This document shows positions 36,206 through 44,946 of a stretch of DNA of 47,756 nt, one piece after another. Location of the stretch: the NCBI GenBank assembly GCA_947448955.1, contig CANFPU010000012.1, forward strand, positions 1-47,756. The letters are read 5' to 3'. The stretch comes from Burkholderiales bacterium. Lineage in GTDB: Bacteria; Pseudomonadota; Gammaproteobacteria; Burkholderiales; Burkholderiaceae_C. The position numbers and the translations under genes are program-made. Position 1 is the stretch's first letter; every line of letters begins with the position of its first letter. The notes under the pieces were generated by a model that was given only the letters and a program-made list of their open reading frames with translations, made no database searches and was not told where the DNA came from.

Positions 36206-36772
36206 CTAGCCCACGACCGGCGAGGGGTAATGCACTGCCAATACCTCCAAGATCTCGGCGCCGCCAGGCGTTTGCAGCTTGACCTCGTCGCCCTCGCGGG
36301 CCTTGAGCAGCGCACGGGCGACCGGTGAGATCCAGCTGACATCGCCAGCCAGGTTGTCAGCCTCGTCGATACCCAGAATCCGGATCGTTCGCTCCTCGCC
36401 TTGACGGTTGGCGTAGGTGACACATGCGCCGAAGAAGACCTGGTCACTGCCGTGGTGGACCGCTGGGTCGGCGACTTCGGCGATCTCGAGCCGGCGCGTG
36501 AGGAAGCGAATGCGGCGGTCGATCTCGCGCAGTCGCTTCTTGCCGTACAGGTAATCGCCATTCTCCGAACGGTCGCCATTCTTCGCAGCCCACGACACGA
36601 TCTCGACGATGCGTGGGCGCTCATCGTCGATCAGCGCCAGCAACTCCCCGCGCAAGCGCTGGTAACCCGTCGGCGTGATGTAGTTCTTAGCGCCGGCGGG
36701 CAATGGCGGCAGGCCCGGTCCGGCCTCGTCGTCGTCCTCGGCATCGGTTTCGCGGGTGAAGGCTTTGCTCAT
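36206..36772 (-). CDS. greB: Transcription elongation factor GreB
   Basis: A 188-residue Gre factor. It has YITPTGYQRLRGELLAL, GDRSENGDYLYGKKRLREIDRR, the coiled-coil tip acidic pair, and a C-terminal globular domain (WISPVARALLKAREGDEV). YGKKRLREID favours GreB over GreA. It stimulates RNA cleavage in paused polymerase. ATG 36772 is chosen; the upstream Arg-rich frame is not coding-like. It converges on spoT. Confidence 0.94.
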   Translation of the reverse strand: MSKAFTRETDAEDDDEAGPGLPPLPAGAKNYITPTGYQRLRGELLALIDDERPRIVEIVSWAAKNGDRSENGDYLYGKKRLREIDRRIRFLTRRLEIAEVADPAVHHGSDQVFFGACVTYANRQGEERTIRILGIDEADNLAGDVSWISPVARALLKAREGDEVKLQTPGGAEILEVLAVHYPSPVVG

Positions 36773-36845
36773 GTTTGGCGAACGGCTGACGAATTTCTGA
36801 CGAATGGCTGACGAGTTGTTGGCGAAAGCCAGCAAGCGAAGCAGT

Positions 36846-37904
36846 CTAAGCCGCAGCGCCGGATATCGCCGCTGTCGCCAGACGCCAGGCGCCGGGCGCA
36901 CTGCCGGTCCACTGACGGAAGGCTCGGTAAAAAGTACTGGCGTCGTTGAAGCCCAGCCGACCGGCAATCTCGCCCACGCTCAAATGGCCGTCGCGTAGGT
37001 GCTGCAGCGCCAGATCGCGCCTCACCTCGCGTTTTAGGTCACCCCAACTCGCCCCTTCTTGCTCGAGTCGGCGCCGAAGCGTGGCCGTCGACCAGCCGAG
37101 ATCACGGGCCAGCAGCGTCAACGTGGGCAATGCGTCGCCTCGATCCAGCGTCAGCCGACACTGGCGACGTACCCGATCGCTCAATCCTGTGGCCGCCACT
37201 TGCTTGAGGAAAACCGACTGCGGCGCATCGCGCAAAAAGGCCTTGAGCCCGGCTGGGTTGACCGTCACTGCCGCCTGCAAGACCCGGGCGTCAAAAGATA
37301 TCGAGGTGGCGGCGGCGTCGAAACGCAGCAGAGGCGAGAACATGCGCCGGTATTCATCGGCATGAGACGGTCGCGGATGGGCCCAGTCAGCCCTGGTCAG
37401 CGGCACGCGGCGCCCAGCCAGCCAGCACAGCAGGCCATGCAGCATCACCAGCAGCGTCTCATCTGCGAAGCGGCGTGCGTCAGCCACTTCGTTGGCGAGG
37501 CAACGGCCACCGATCCGATTGGCGATCACCAAGCTCGCCACGCCGCCACTGGCCCGCAGCGTCGCGCCGATATCGTCAAAAAACAAGCCAAAACCACGCA
37601 GAGCCTGATGCATCGCCGCACCCACCGTGGCCTGGCCCGCCAACGCGTGACACAGCATCGCAAAGCTGCCCAACTTCATGCGCCTGGCGTCCAGCCCAAA
37701 AAACTCATCATCCAGCAATCGCGCCACGGTCAGCCAGAGCCTGGCGAAGGCCGCCGCCGGTACCCGCGCATCGGCTTGATCCAAGCCAGCGCGGTCGATA
37801 ACGGCTTCGGTCAACGCCTGCTCGCACTGTGCCGGGCTCAGCGCGTGCAAGGCACTGCGGACGAAGACCATCGACACCGTCGGGGCAGCGTGCAAGGTTG
37901 ACAT
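36846..37904 (-). CDS. AraC-family regulator divergent from icmF
   Basis: A 352-residue regulator with an N-terminal ligand-binding region of the OruR/ArgR-like AraC subgroup (FGLFFDDIGATLRASGG, then HPRPSHADEYRRMF). The C-terminal AraC DNA-binding domain contains STATLRRRLEQEGASWGDLK and the second helix-turn-helix VGEIAGRLGFNDASTFYRAF. It is divergent from icmF over a 139 bp gap and is its likely regulator, perhaps sensing an acyl-CoA metabolite; this is inferred from position. The effector is unknown. Confidence 0.9.
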   Translation of the reverse strand: MSTLHAAPTVSMVFVRSALHALSPAQCEQALTEAVIDRAGLDQADARVPAAAFARLWLTVARLLDDEFFGLDARRMKLGSFAMLCHALAGQATVGAAMHQALRGFGLFFDDIGATLRASGGVASLVIANRIGGRCLANEVADARRFADETLLVMLHGLLCWLAGRRVPLTRADWAHPRPSHADEYRRMFSPLLRFDAAATSISFDARVLQAAVTVNPAGLKAFLRDAPQSVFLKQVAATGLSDRVRRQCRLTLDRGDALPTLTLLARDLGWSTATLRRRLEQEGASWGDLKREVRRDLALQHLRDGHLSVGEIAGRLGFNDASTFYRAFRQWTGSAPGAWRLATAAISGAAA

Positions 37905-38043
37905 GACTCGATTCTGGCAAATTGCGTCAATCGCCTGAGCGTTCCCACCATCGTGCGCCAACGCTGTCGGGCCTAGACTACGCGCTGACGGTGGTGTGCA
38001 CCCCACGCACCCAGGCCCCAAGCATCCCAAGGAGACAAAGCCC

Positions 38044-41000
38044 ATGACCGATCTTGCCGCCGAATACCAGGCACTGGCGAACTACCGCCCGACCCACAAG
38101 GTGAGGTTCGTCACCGCCGCCAGCCTGTTCGATGGCCACGACGCCGCGATCAACATCATGCGCCGCATCCTCCAAGGCATGGGCGCCGAGGTGATCCACC
38201 TGGGCCACAACCGGTCGGTCGACGAGGTCGTCACCGCTGCGCTGCAAGAGGATGTGCAGGGCATTGCGGTGTCGAGCTACCAGGGCGGCCACAACGAGTA
38301 CTTCAGCTACATGGTGGAATTGCTCAAGGCGCGTGGCGGCGAGCACATTCAGGTCTTTGGCGGCGGCGGCGGCGTGATCGTGCCGGCCGAGATCCGCGCC
38401 CTGGCCGATCTCGGCGTGCGCATCTTCAGCCCCGAGGACGGCCAGCGCATGGGCTTGGCCGGCATGATCGGCGAGATGGTGATGCGAGCCGACCGGGACC
38501 TCTCGACCTACGCGCCCACCTCGCTCTCGGCGGTGCGAGGCCACGGCGAAGCCGCCTGGCGCGCGCTGGCCCAGCTGATCACCGCACTCGAGAACAAGCA
38601 GATCGCCCCCGCACTGCTGGCCGAGTTGCAGGCTGCGGCCCAAGCCGCCAGCACCCCGGTCGTTGGCATCACCGGCACCGGCGGCGCCGGCAAGTCCAGC
38701 CTGACCGACGAACTGATCCGCCGCATCCGACTCGACCAGGGCGATCAACTCCGCATCGCGGTGATCTCGATCGACCCGTCGCGCCGCAAGAGCGGCGGCG
38801 CACTGCTGGGCGACCGGATACGGATGAACGCGATCGCGCCCTGGAGCGATGGACAAAAGGTCTACGTTCGCAGTCTGGCCACGCGTGACACCGGCAGCGA
38901 GGTCAGTGCCGCGCTACCCGACGTGCTGGCTGCAGTCAAAGTGGCGGGCTTCGACCTGATCATTGTCGAGACCTCGGGGATCGGCCAGGGCGACGCGGCG
39001 ATCGTGCCGCTGGTCGACGTCCCCATCTATGTGATGACGCCAGAGTTCGGCGCCGCCAGCCAGTTGGAGAAGATCGACATGCTCGACTTCGCTGAGTTCG
39101 TGGCCATCAACAAGTTCGACCGCAAAGGCGCGGCCGACGCGCTGCGCGACGTCGCCAAACAAGTGCAGCGCAACCGCGAAGCCTTCACCGTGATGCCGGA
39201 CCAGATGCCGGTATTCGGCACCATGGCCAGCCGCTTCAATGACGACGGCGTCACGGCGCTGTACCAAGCGCTGAAGACCCGGCTCGGCAAGCTAGGCCTG
39301 CGATTGCGCGAAGGTAGGCTGCCGCTGGTCAACACCCGGCACAGCACGTACCAGACCCCGGTGGTGCCGGCGTCACGCACCCGCTACTTGGCAGAAATCA
39401 CCGACACGGTGCGGGCCTACAAGACCCGCGCCCGGACCCAGGCCAGGCTGGCGCGAGAACTGCAGCAGTTGCGCGAGACCGCGCGCATGCTGCAGGAGGA
39501 CGACGCAGCACGCGACGGCGCCAAGAACACCGTGCTGCGCCTGGCCAACGAGCGGGCGACGAAGTTCGACCCCGCTGCGGCCAAGCTGCTGGCCCAGTGG
39601 CCCGAAATGCAGCAGGCCTACGCCGGCGACGAGTACGTGGTCAAGATTCGCGACAAAGAGATCCGCACTAGCCTGGTCCACACCACTTTGAGCGGCAACA
39701 AGATCCGCAAGGTTGCGCTGCCAGGCTTTGAATGCCATGGCGAGTTGTTGAAGTGGCTGATGCTGGACAACGTGCCGGGCAGCTTCCCCTACACCGCCGG
39801 CACCTTTGCTTTCAAGCGCGAAGGGGAGGACCCGACCCGGATGTTCGCCGGCGAGGGCGATGCCTTCCGCACCAACCGACGCTTCAAGCTGGTCAGCGAA
39901 GGCATGCCGGCCAAGCGTCTATCCACCGCTTTCGACTCGGTCACGCTGTACGGCAACGATCCAGACCGCCGGCCCGACATCTACGGCAAGGTGGGCAACT
40001 CGGGCGTGTCGATCGCCACACTGGACGACTTGAAGGTGCTGTATAGCGGGTTTGATCTGTGCCACCCTGCCACGAGCGTGAGCATGACGATCAACGGCCC
40101 GGCGCCGACCATTCTGGCGATGTTCATGAACACCGCCATCGACCAGCAGATCGAAAAGTTCGAAGCTGAGAACGGGCGCCAACCCACCGACACCGAACGG
40201 GCCAAGCTCCGCGATTGGGCCCAGGCCAATGTGCGTGGCACGGTGCAGGCCGACATCCTGAAGGAAGACCAGGGCCAGAACACCTGCATCTTCTCGACCG
40301 AGTTCTCCCTCAAGGTGATGGGCGACATCGCCCAGTACTTCGTGCACCACAACGTGCGCAACTTCTACTCGGTGTCGATCTCGGGTTACCACATCGCCGA
40401 GGCCGGCGCAAACCCGATCAGCCAACTTGCGTTCACCTTGTCCAATGGCTTCACCTTCGTCGAAGCCTACTTGGCCCGGGGCATGCATATCGACGACTTC
40501 GCGCCGAACCTTAGCTTCTTCTTTTCCAACGGCATGGACCCGGAGTACACCGTGCTCGGTCGGGTTGCCCGGCGGATCTGGGCAGTAGCGATGCGAGACA
40601 AGTACGGCGCCAACGAACGCAGCCAGAAGCTGAAGTATCACATCCAGACTTCTGGGCGCAGCCTGCACGCGCAGGAGATCCAGTTCAATGACATCCGCAC
40701 CACGCTGCAGGCGCTGATCGCGATCTACGACAACTGCAACAGCCTGCACACGAATGCCTTCGACGAGGCGATCACCACGCCAACCGAGGACAGCGTGCGC
40801 CGGGCGATGGCGATCCAGTTGATCATCAACCGAGAGTGGGGGCTGGCCAAGAACGAAAATCCGAACCAGGGTGCTTTCGTGATCGACGACCTGACCGAAC
40901 TGGTCGAGGAAGCCGTGCTGGCCGAGTTCGAGAAGATCACCGAGCGCGGCGGTGTGCTGGGCGCGATGGAGACCGGCTACCAGCGCAGCAAGATCCAGGA

Positions 41001-41334
41001 AGAGTCGATGCACTACGAGATGCAGAAGCACACCGGCGAATACCCGATCATCGGCGTCAACACCTTCCTGAATCCGCACGAGGACCCGAATCCCAAACAG
41101 ATCGAGCTGGCGCGGTCGACCGAGGACGAGAAGGAATCGCAGCTGGCTCGGTTGGCCGACTTCCAAGCCCGACATGCGGCCGAATCACCGGCGATGCTGG
41201 CCAGGCTGCAACAGGCCGTGATCGCCAACGACAACGTGTTTGCGGTGTTGATGGACGCCGTGCGTTGCTGCAGCCTGGGCCAGATCACCCATGCGCTGTT
41301 CGAAGTGGGCGGGCAGTACCGGCGCAGCATGTAG
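38044..41334 (+). CDS. icmF: Fused isobutyryl-CoA mutase IcmF
   Basis: A 1096-residue adenosylcobalamin enzyme. The B12-binding domain comes first, with DGHD at 30-33 (lower axial His32) and EVIHLGHNRSVDEV. A G-protein chaperone domain of the MeaB type follows (P-loop GITGTGGAGKSS near 208, base motif NKFD near 356). The acyl-CoA mutase barrel then spans about 520-1096 (FPYTAGTFAF, HIQTSGRSLHAQE). This order defines IcmF, which interconverts isobutyryl-CoA and n-butyryl-CoA and in some strains isovaleryl and pivalyl forms. The exact substrate preference cannot be set here. No B12 riboswitch is seen upstream. Confidence 0.95.
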   Translation: MTDLAAEYQALANYRPTHKVRFVTAASLFDGHDAAINIMRRILQGMGAEVIHLGHNRSVDEVVTAALQEDVQGIAVSSYQGGHNEYFSYMVELLKARGGEHIQVFGGGGGVIVPAEIRALADLGVRIFSPEDGQRMGLAGMIGEMVMRADRDLSTYAPTSLSAVRGHGEAAWRALAQLITALENKQIAPALLAELQAAAQAASTPVVGITGTGGAGKSSLTDELIRRIRLDQGDQLRIAVISIDPSRRKSGGALLGDRIRMNAIAPWSDGQKVYVRSLATRDTGSEVSAALPDVLAAVKVAGFDLIIVETSGIGQGDAAIVPLVDVPIYVMTPEFGAASQLEKIDMLDFAEFVAINKFDRKGAADALRDVAKQVQRNREAFTVMPDQMPVFGTMASRFNDDGVTALYQALKTRLGKLGLRLREGRLPLVNTRHSTYQTPVVPASRTRYLAEITDTVRAYKTRARTQARLARELQQLRETARMLQEDDAARDGAKNTVLRLANERATKFDPAAAKLLAQWPEMQQAYAGDEYVVKIRDKEIRTSLVHTTLSGNKIRKVALPGFECHGELLKWLMLDNVPGSFPYTAGTFAFKREGEDPTRMFAGEGDAFRTNRRFKLVSEGMPAKRLSTAFDSVTLYGNDPDRRPDIYGKVGNSGVSIATLDDLKVLYSGFDLCHPATSVSMTINGPAPTILAMFMNTAIDQQIEKFEAENGRQPTDTERAKLRDWAQANVRGTVQADILKEDQGQNTCIFSTEFSLKVMGDIAQYFVHHNVRNFYSVSISGYHIAEAGANPISQLAFTLSNGFTFVEAYLARGMHIDDFAPNLSFFFSNGMDPEYTVLGRVARRIWAVAMRDKYGANERSQKLKYHIQTSGRSLHAQEIQFNDIRTTLQALIAIYDNCNSLHTNAFDEAITTPTEDSVRRAMAIQLIINREWGLAKNENPNQGAFVIDDLTELVEEAVLAEFEKITERGGVLGAMETGYQRSKIQEESMHYEMQKHTGEYPIIGVNTFLNPHEDPNPKQIELARSTEDEKESQLARLADFQARHAAESPAMLARLQQAVIANDNVFAVLMDAVRCCSLGQITHALFEVGGQYRRSM

Positions 41335-41540
41335 CCGGGTCGATGAAGCCGCTGAAAGCGGTGAGCGCGGTGCCTCAGAACATGGGCGAGATGCTGGTGC
41401 GGCTTGACCAAGCGCCGAGGCAAGCGCCCGCGCCCTAAAGCTGGGTCACGTCGGCCCAGTGGGTCGGTTCGAAGCGGCATAGGCTAAGCTCCGTCGCCCG
41501 ACGCACAGACGGGCTTGAGCCCCTGAATGCGACCCTGCCC

Positions 41541-43583
41541 ATGCCGCCCAGACCTTCGACCTACCCTGTCCACCGTGCCAAAGCCCTGCGGCTGATCGCG
41601 GCCTGGGCTGTTGGGCTGGCTGGCCTGACAGGCCCCTTGCAGGCGGCGACACCGTCGGCTGCACCGTTGGCTACACCGTCGGCAACGCCCGCAACCTGCG
41701 ATCTACTTTGGCAGGTGACGCTGCAGCCGGAGTCCGAGCCGCGCCAACTGCAAGTTGACCTGACTTTCGATGCCGGCTCGCGCAGTCGAAGCACGTTGCG
41801 TCTGCCCGGTGGTTGGGAATCGATGAGCGAATTGGCTGACACCGAAAAACGGCTGCAGGCCGTCGCCGGCGACAACACACTTCGCAGCATCGCCCATGCG
41901 CCTGGCGAGCGGGTGCAACTGCGGTGGCGCTTTGTGCCGTCGGCGGCTTCGGCGCAGAGCAGCGGCGCGCAACTGGCATCGAACTGGTTTGCGGTCGCGG
42001 GCCAGAGCCTGCTGCCATGGCCCGAAGAAGTCGACGAGCGCAACCCGCCATCGGCTTGCATCGGTTTCAGCGCTCAGCCCTCAGCGCCCGGTCAGGCCAA
42101 TGCGACTGCAGGGCCGGCTACCCGCTGGGTCAACAGCCATGGCAACGCCGAGGGCCTGTCGGCGTTGTTCCGCGTTGCGCCCGGTGCCGCGACCCTGCGA
42201 TGGCGGGTGCAGCAGGCCTTGTACGCCGGCGGTGCGATGCAATCCCTGACGCGCATCGATGATGGTCAACCCATGATTGTGGCGCGGCCCGTCGCGCCAG
42301 CCTGGGCCCAAGGCATCGAAGCCGTGGCGCAGGCGAGCGCCCAGTCTCAGGCAAGTCAGCGCAGATTTTGGGGCGATAACACCCCTGCCAGCACGCTGCT
42401 GGTGCTGCAATTGCCCAGCCTCTCGGGCACGCAAGCGACCCACTGGCATCAGGCGGTGGCGCTGCAAGTACCGATCGATTTGCGACTGCCAGGTGCCGAC
42501 TTTGATGCCTTGATCACCGGCGCGCTGGTTCGAACCTGGATCCCTGATCGCTTTGGTCCCTTGACCTATCCAGGACGGCAGGACGAATCGATGCGGGCAT
42601 GGTTCAGCCAAGGGCTGGCCGACCACTACGCCCACCGTTTGCTGCTGCGGGACGGCCGCTGGACACCCGATGACTATGCAAACGCCATCAATCGCAAGAT
42701 TGACGGCTATCTCAGCGCCAGCGACCCGACCGGCACTGCACGGCGTCAAGCCTCCGAAACCCAGCGCAGCGAGGCCTCAGCGATCCTGGACGCGACCCGT
42801 GGCGAATGGCTGGCGCTGCAGTGGCACGGCGCGCTGCGGGCCAGCGGACAAGCCGGGCTGGATGCGGTGATGCGACGCCTGCTGCTGCCGGCAGCCCAGG
42901 CCAGACGTGAAGGTCCGATCAGCGCACCGCTGGCCACCCATCGCCTGTTCGCCGCCCTGCGCCCCGCGCTGGGCGAGTTGCCGCTGCGCGATATCAACCG
43001 CCAGATCGAGCAGGGCGAATTCCCGGTCTTTGGCCCGACCACCATCGGGCCCTGTTTCACAGGTCAAAAAGTGTCGACACCGGGCTGGCGCCTGGGATTC
43101 GATCCGGCGTCGCTGGTCAGCGGTGTGGTCAGCGGCGTCGAGGCCGGTGGCCCCGCCGAACTGGCCGGATTGCGCGATGGCATGACCTTGGCTCGACCCT
43201 CGACGGTGCCGGTTGACGCCAGCCAAGCGGTGAGGCTGAAGGTGGAAGAGCCCGACGGCACGCTGCGTGAATTGCGCTACCTGCCCGCGGGTAAGCCGCT
43301 CGGCGAGCGCATGCATTACCAGCCTGTGCCACAGGCGATGCAATTGCCAGCCTGTCTGGCCTGGCTGGGGCTGGGCGCAGAGGTCTTGCCAGCCGCGACC
43401 CGCCCGGTACCGAAGCCTGCTCCGGCCGCAGTCACCCCAAAAACCGTCGCCAAGCCAGCAGCCAAGCCGACGGGCAAGCCTTTGCCCAAGAGTGGTCCCA
43501 AACCGGTGCCCATCACCAAACCTGTCGTCAAACCGAACCCCAAGCCCCCACCCAGCGGCGTCAAACCGGTCGTGCGGCCATGA
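41541..43583 (+). CDS. Exported M61-like pseudo-peptidase with PDZ-like domain and Pro/Lys tail
   Basis: A 680-residue protein with an N-terminal signal-like helix (LIAAWAVGLAGLTGPLQAA). The middle part resembles the M61 glycyl-aminopeptidase domain (TWIPDRFGPL, WFSQGLADHYAHRLLLRDGRW, WHGALRASGQAGLDAVMRRL). The zinc motif HExxH, expected just before Trp333, reads Gly327-Ala-Leu-Val-Arg331, and the Glu ligand position (WFSEG) is Gln357. All metal and catalytic residues therefore appear lost. A PDZ-like segment (GVVSGVEAGGPAELAGLRDGM) follows near 525, then a Pro/Lys/Val-rich tail of about 65 residues. It is probably a non-enzymatic envelope protein. Its stop overlaps the next gene's start. Confidence 0.72.
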   Translation: MPPRPSTYPVHRAKALRLIAAWAVGLAGLTGPLQAATPSAAPLATPSATPATCDLLWQVTLQPESEPRQLQVDLTFDAGSRSRSTLRLPGGWESMSELADTEKRLQAVAGDNTLRSIAHAPGERVQLRWRFVPSAASAQSSGAQLASNWFAVAGQSLLPWPEEVDERNPPSACIGFSAQPSAPGQANATAGPATRWVNSHGNAEGLSALFRVAPGAATLRWRVQQALYAGGAMQSLTRIDDGQPMIVARPVAPAWAQGIEAVAQASAQSQASQRRFWGDNTPASTLLVLQLPSLSGTQATHWHQAVALQVPIDLRLPGADFDALITGALVRTWIPDRFGPLTYPGRQDESMRAWFSQGLADHYAHRLLLRDGRWTPDDYANAINRKIDGYLSASDPTGTARRQASETQRSEASAILDATRGEWLALQWHGALRASGQAGLDAVMRRLLLPAAQARREGPISAPLATHRLFAALRPALGELPLRDINRQIEQGEFPVFGPTTIGPCFTGQKVSTPGWRLGFDPASLVSGVVSGVEAGGPAELAGLRDGMTLARPSTVPVDASQAVRLKVEEPDGTLRELRYLPAGKPLGERMHYQPVPQAMQLPACLAWLGLGAEVLPAATRPVPKPAPAAVTPKTVAKPAAKPTGKPLPKSGPKPVPITKPVVKPNPKPPPSGVKPVVRP

Positions 43584-44842
43584 GCGAACCGATCACTGAC
43601 CCTCAAAAGTTCGTCCTGCGCTTGCAGCAGAGCCTGGAGGACGGCAGCTTTCTGAGCCTGAGTCTGGGTCGACCGCAAGGTGCCGAGCCGTCATTGGACA
43701 AACTGCTCGGCCGCCGCTTGGTGCTTCGCGGCGTCGAACAACTGTCGCTGGTGTGGCGCTATCGCACGAAGGACATCACGAAGAACCTGCCGCTGGCCGA
43801 GGCGGTGGCGCTCATCGGCACGCTGGTCGATGGCCAATTTCAACACGCCCACCTGGTAACCAGAGGCCATGACATCCAGCTCGCGATGGGCAAGAAAGGC
43901 CGCTGGAGCCTGCGCATCGGGAAGCTGGCGGCAGCCGGGCCTGGCGGCATCGCCGACCCCGCGGCACTAGGGCACGACCGAACCAAACAGCGTGCGCTGT
44001 CGCTGGACCTGCCGTTTCTGGTGGAACTCGGCATCACCGACAGCCAGCACAGGCTGGTGCCGACGATGGCGCGCAAGTGGAAACAGATCAACAAGTTCAT
44101 CGAGGTGCTGGCGCATGCCATCGCGCAGTCGCCGCTGGCCTCGCGAGATCCGGCACAGCCGGTGCGGGTGCTGGATTTTGGCGCCGGCAAAGGTTATCTG
44201 ACTTTTGCAGTACAGCAGCACCTGCAGGCCAGCGCCCGGGTGCCCGATGTGGTCGGGGTCGAGTTGCGATCAGACCTCACCACTTTTTGCAACAACGCAG
44301 TCGCCCGGCTGGGACTCAGCGGGCTGCGGTTCGAGGCTGGAGACATCCGTCAATTTACCGACGCGCAACCAGCGGCGGATCGCCGGTCTCAGACAACCGG
44401 CACGATCGACATCATGATCGCGCTGCACGCCTGCGACATCGCCACCGACATCGCAATGCATCATGGCGTGCGCAGCGGTGCCGCGATCATTCTGTGCTCG
44501 CCCTGCTGTCACCAACAACTCAGGCCGCAGATGAGCGCACCGGCGCCATTGCAAACGATGCTGCAGCATGGCATCCACATGACCGAGCAGGCCGAAATGC
44601 TGACGGACTCGCTGCGTGCGATGCTGCTACAGGCCTGCGGCTATGACGCACAAGTGTTCGAGTTCATCTCACCGGAGCACACCGGCAAGAACAAGATGGT
44701 GCTGGCAGTGCGCCGGCCTCAACCCTTGGCGGCGAGCCAGCGAACAGCGTTGCTGGCCAAAGTGGCTGCGCTCAAGGCGTTTTACGGCGTGACCGAGCAG
44801 CAGCTCGAAACCTTGCTGCTCGCCGATACAGCGCAGACCTGA
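43580..44842 (+). CDS. SAM-dependent methyltransferase (METTL25/GSTCD-like family)
   Basis: A 420-residue protein. The N-terminal half is unknown (about residues 1-150). From about 195 there is a class I methyltransferase fold with VLDFGAGKGYLTF as motif I, GVELRSDL, IALHACDIATD and LCSPCCHQQL. The last is the Pro-Cys-Cys-His signature of the Methyltransf_32-type family. The target is unknown; relatives are suggested to act on RNA or protein. It overlaps the pseudo-peptidase gene by four bases (ATGA), so the two are translationally coupled. Confidence 0.82.
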   Translation: MSEPITDPQKFVLRLQQSLEDGSFLSLSLGRPQGAEPSLDKLLGRRLVLRGVEQLSLVWRYRTKDITKNLPLAEAVALIGTLVDGQFQHAHLVTRGHDIQLAMGKKGRWSLRIGKLAAAGPGGIADPAALGHDRTKQRALSLDLPFLVELGITDSQHRLVPTMARKWKQINKFIEVLAHAIAQSPLASRDPAQPVRVLDFGAGKGYLTFAVQQHLQASARVPDVVGVELRSDLTTFCNNAVARLGLSGLRFEAGDIRQFTDAQPAADRRSQTTGTIDIMIALHACDIATDIAMHHGVRSGAAIILCSPCCHQQLRPQMSAPAPLQTMLQHGIHMTEQAEMLTDSLRAMLLQACGYDAQVFEFISPEHTGKNKMVLAVRRPQPLAASQRTALLAKVAALKAFYGVTEQQLETLLLADTAQT

Positions 44843-44946
44843 TAACCGAAGTTCCCGAGACGCAGCCCGCGGCCCTCGGTGACAACCACAGTGGTCCTCC
44901 GCCAGGCCAGCGGGCATCATCGCTGCATGAACCGCCGGAGCGCCAA

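Noticed and set aside
39919-41175. Long open frame (418 codons) opposite icmF
   Set aside because: It is a high-GC shadow of the mutase domain with no recognisable family; the opposite strand is clearly IcmF.
41344-41438. Mini-frame MKPLKAVSAV... after icmF
   Set aside because: 31 codons with no ribosome site or homology; a short CCGC/GCGG hairpin is nearby but no evidence of translation.
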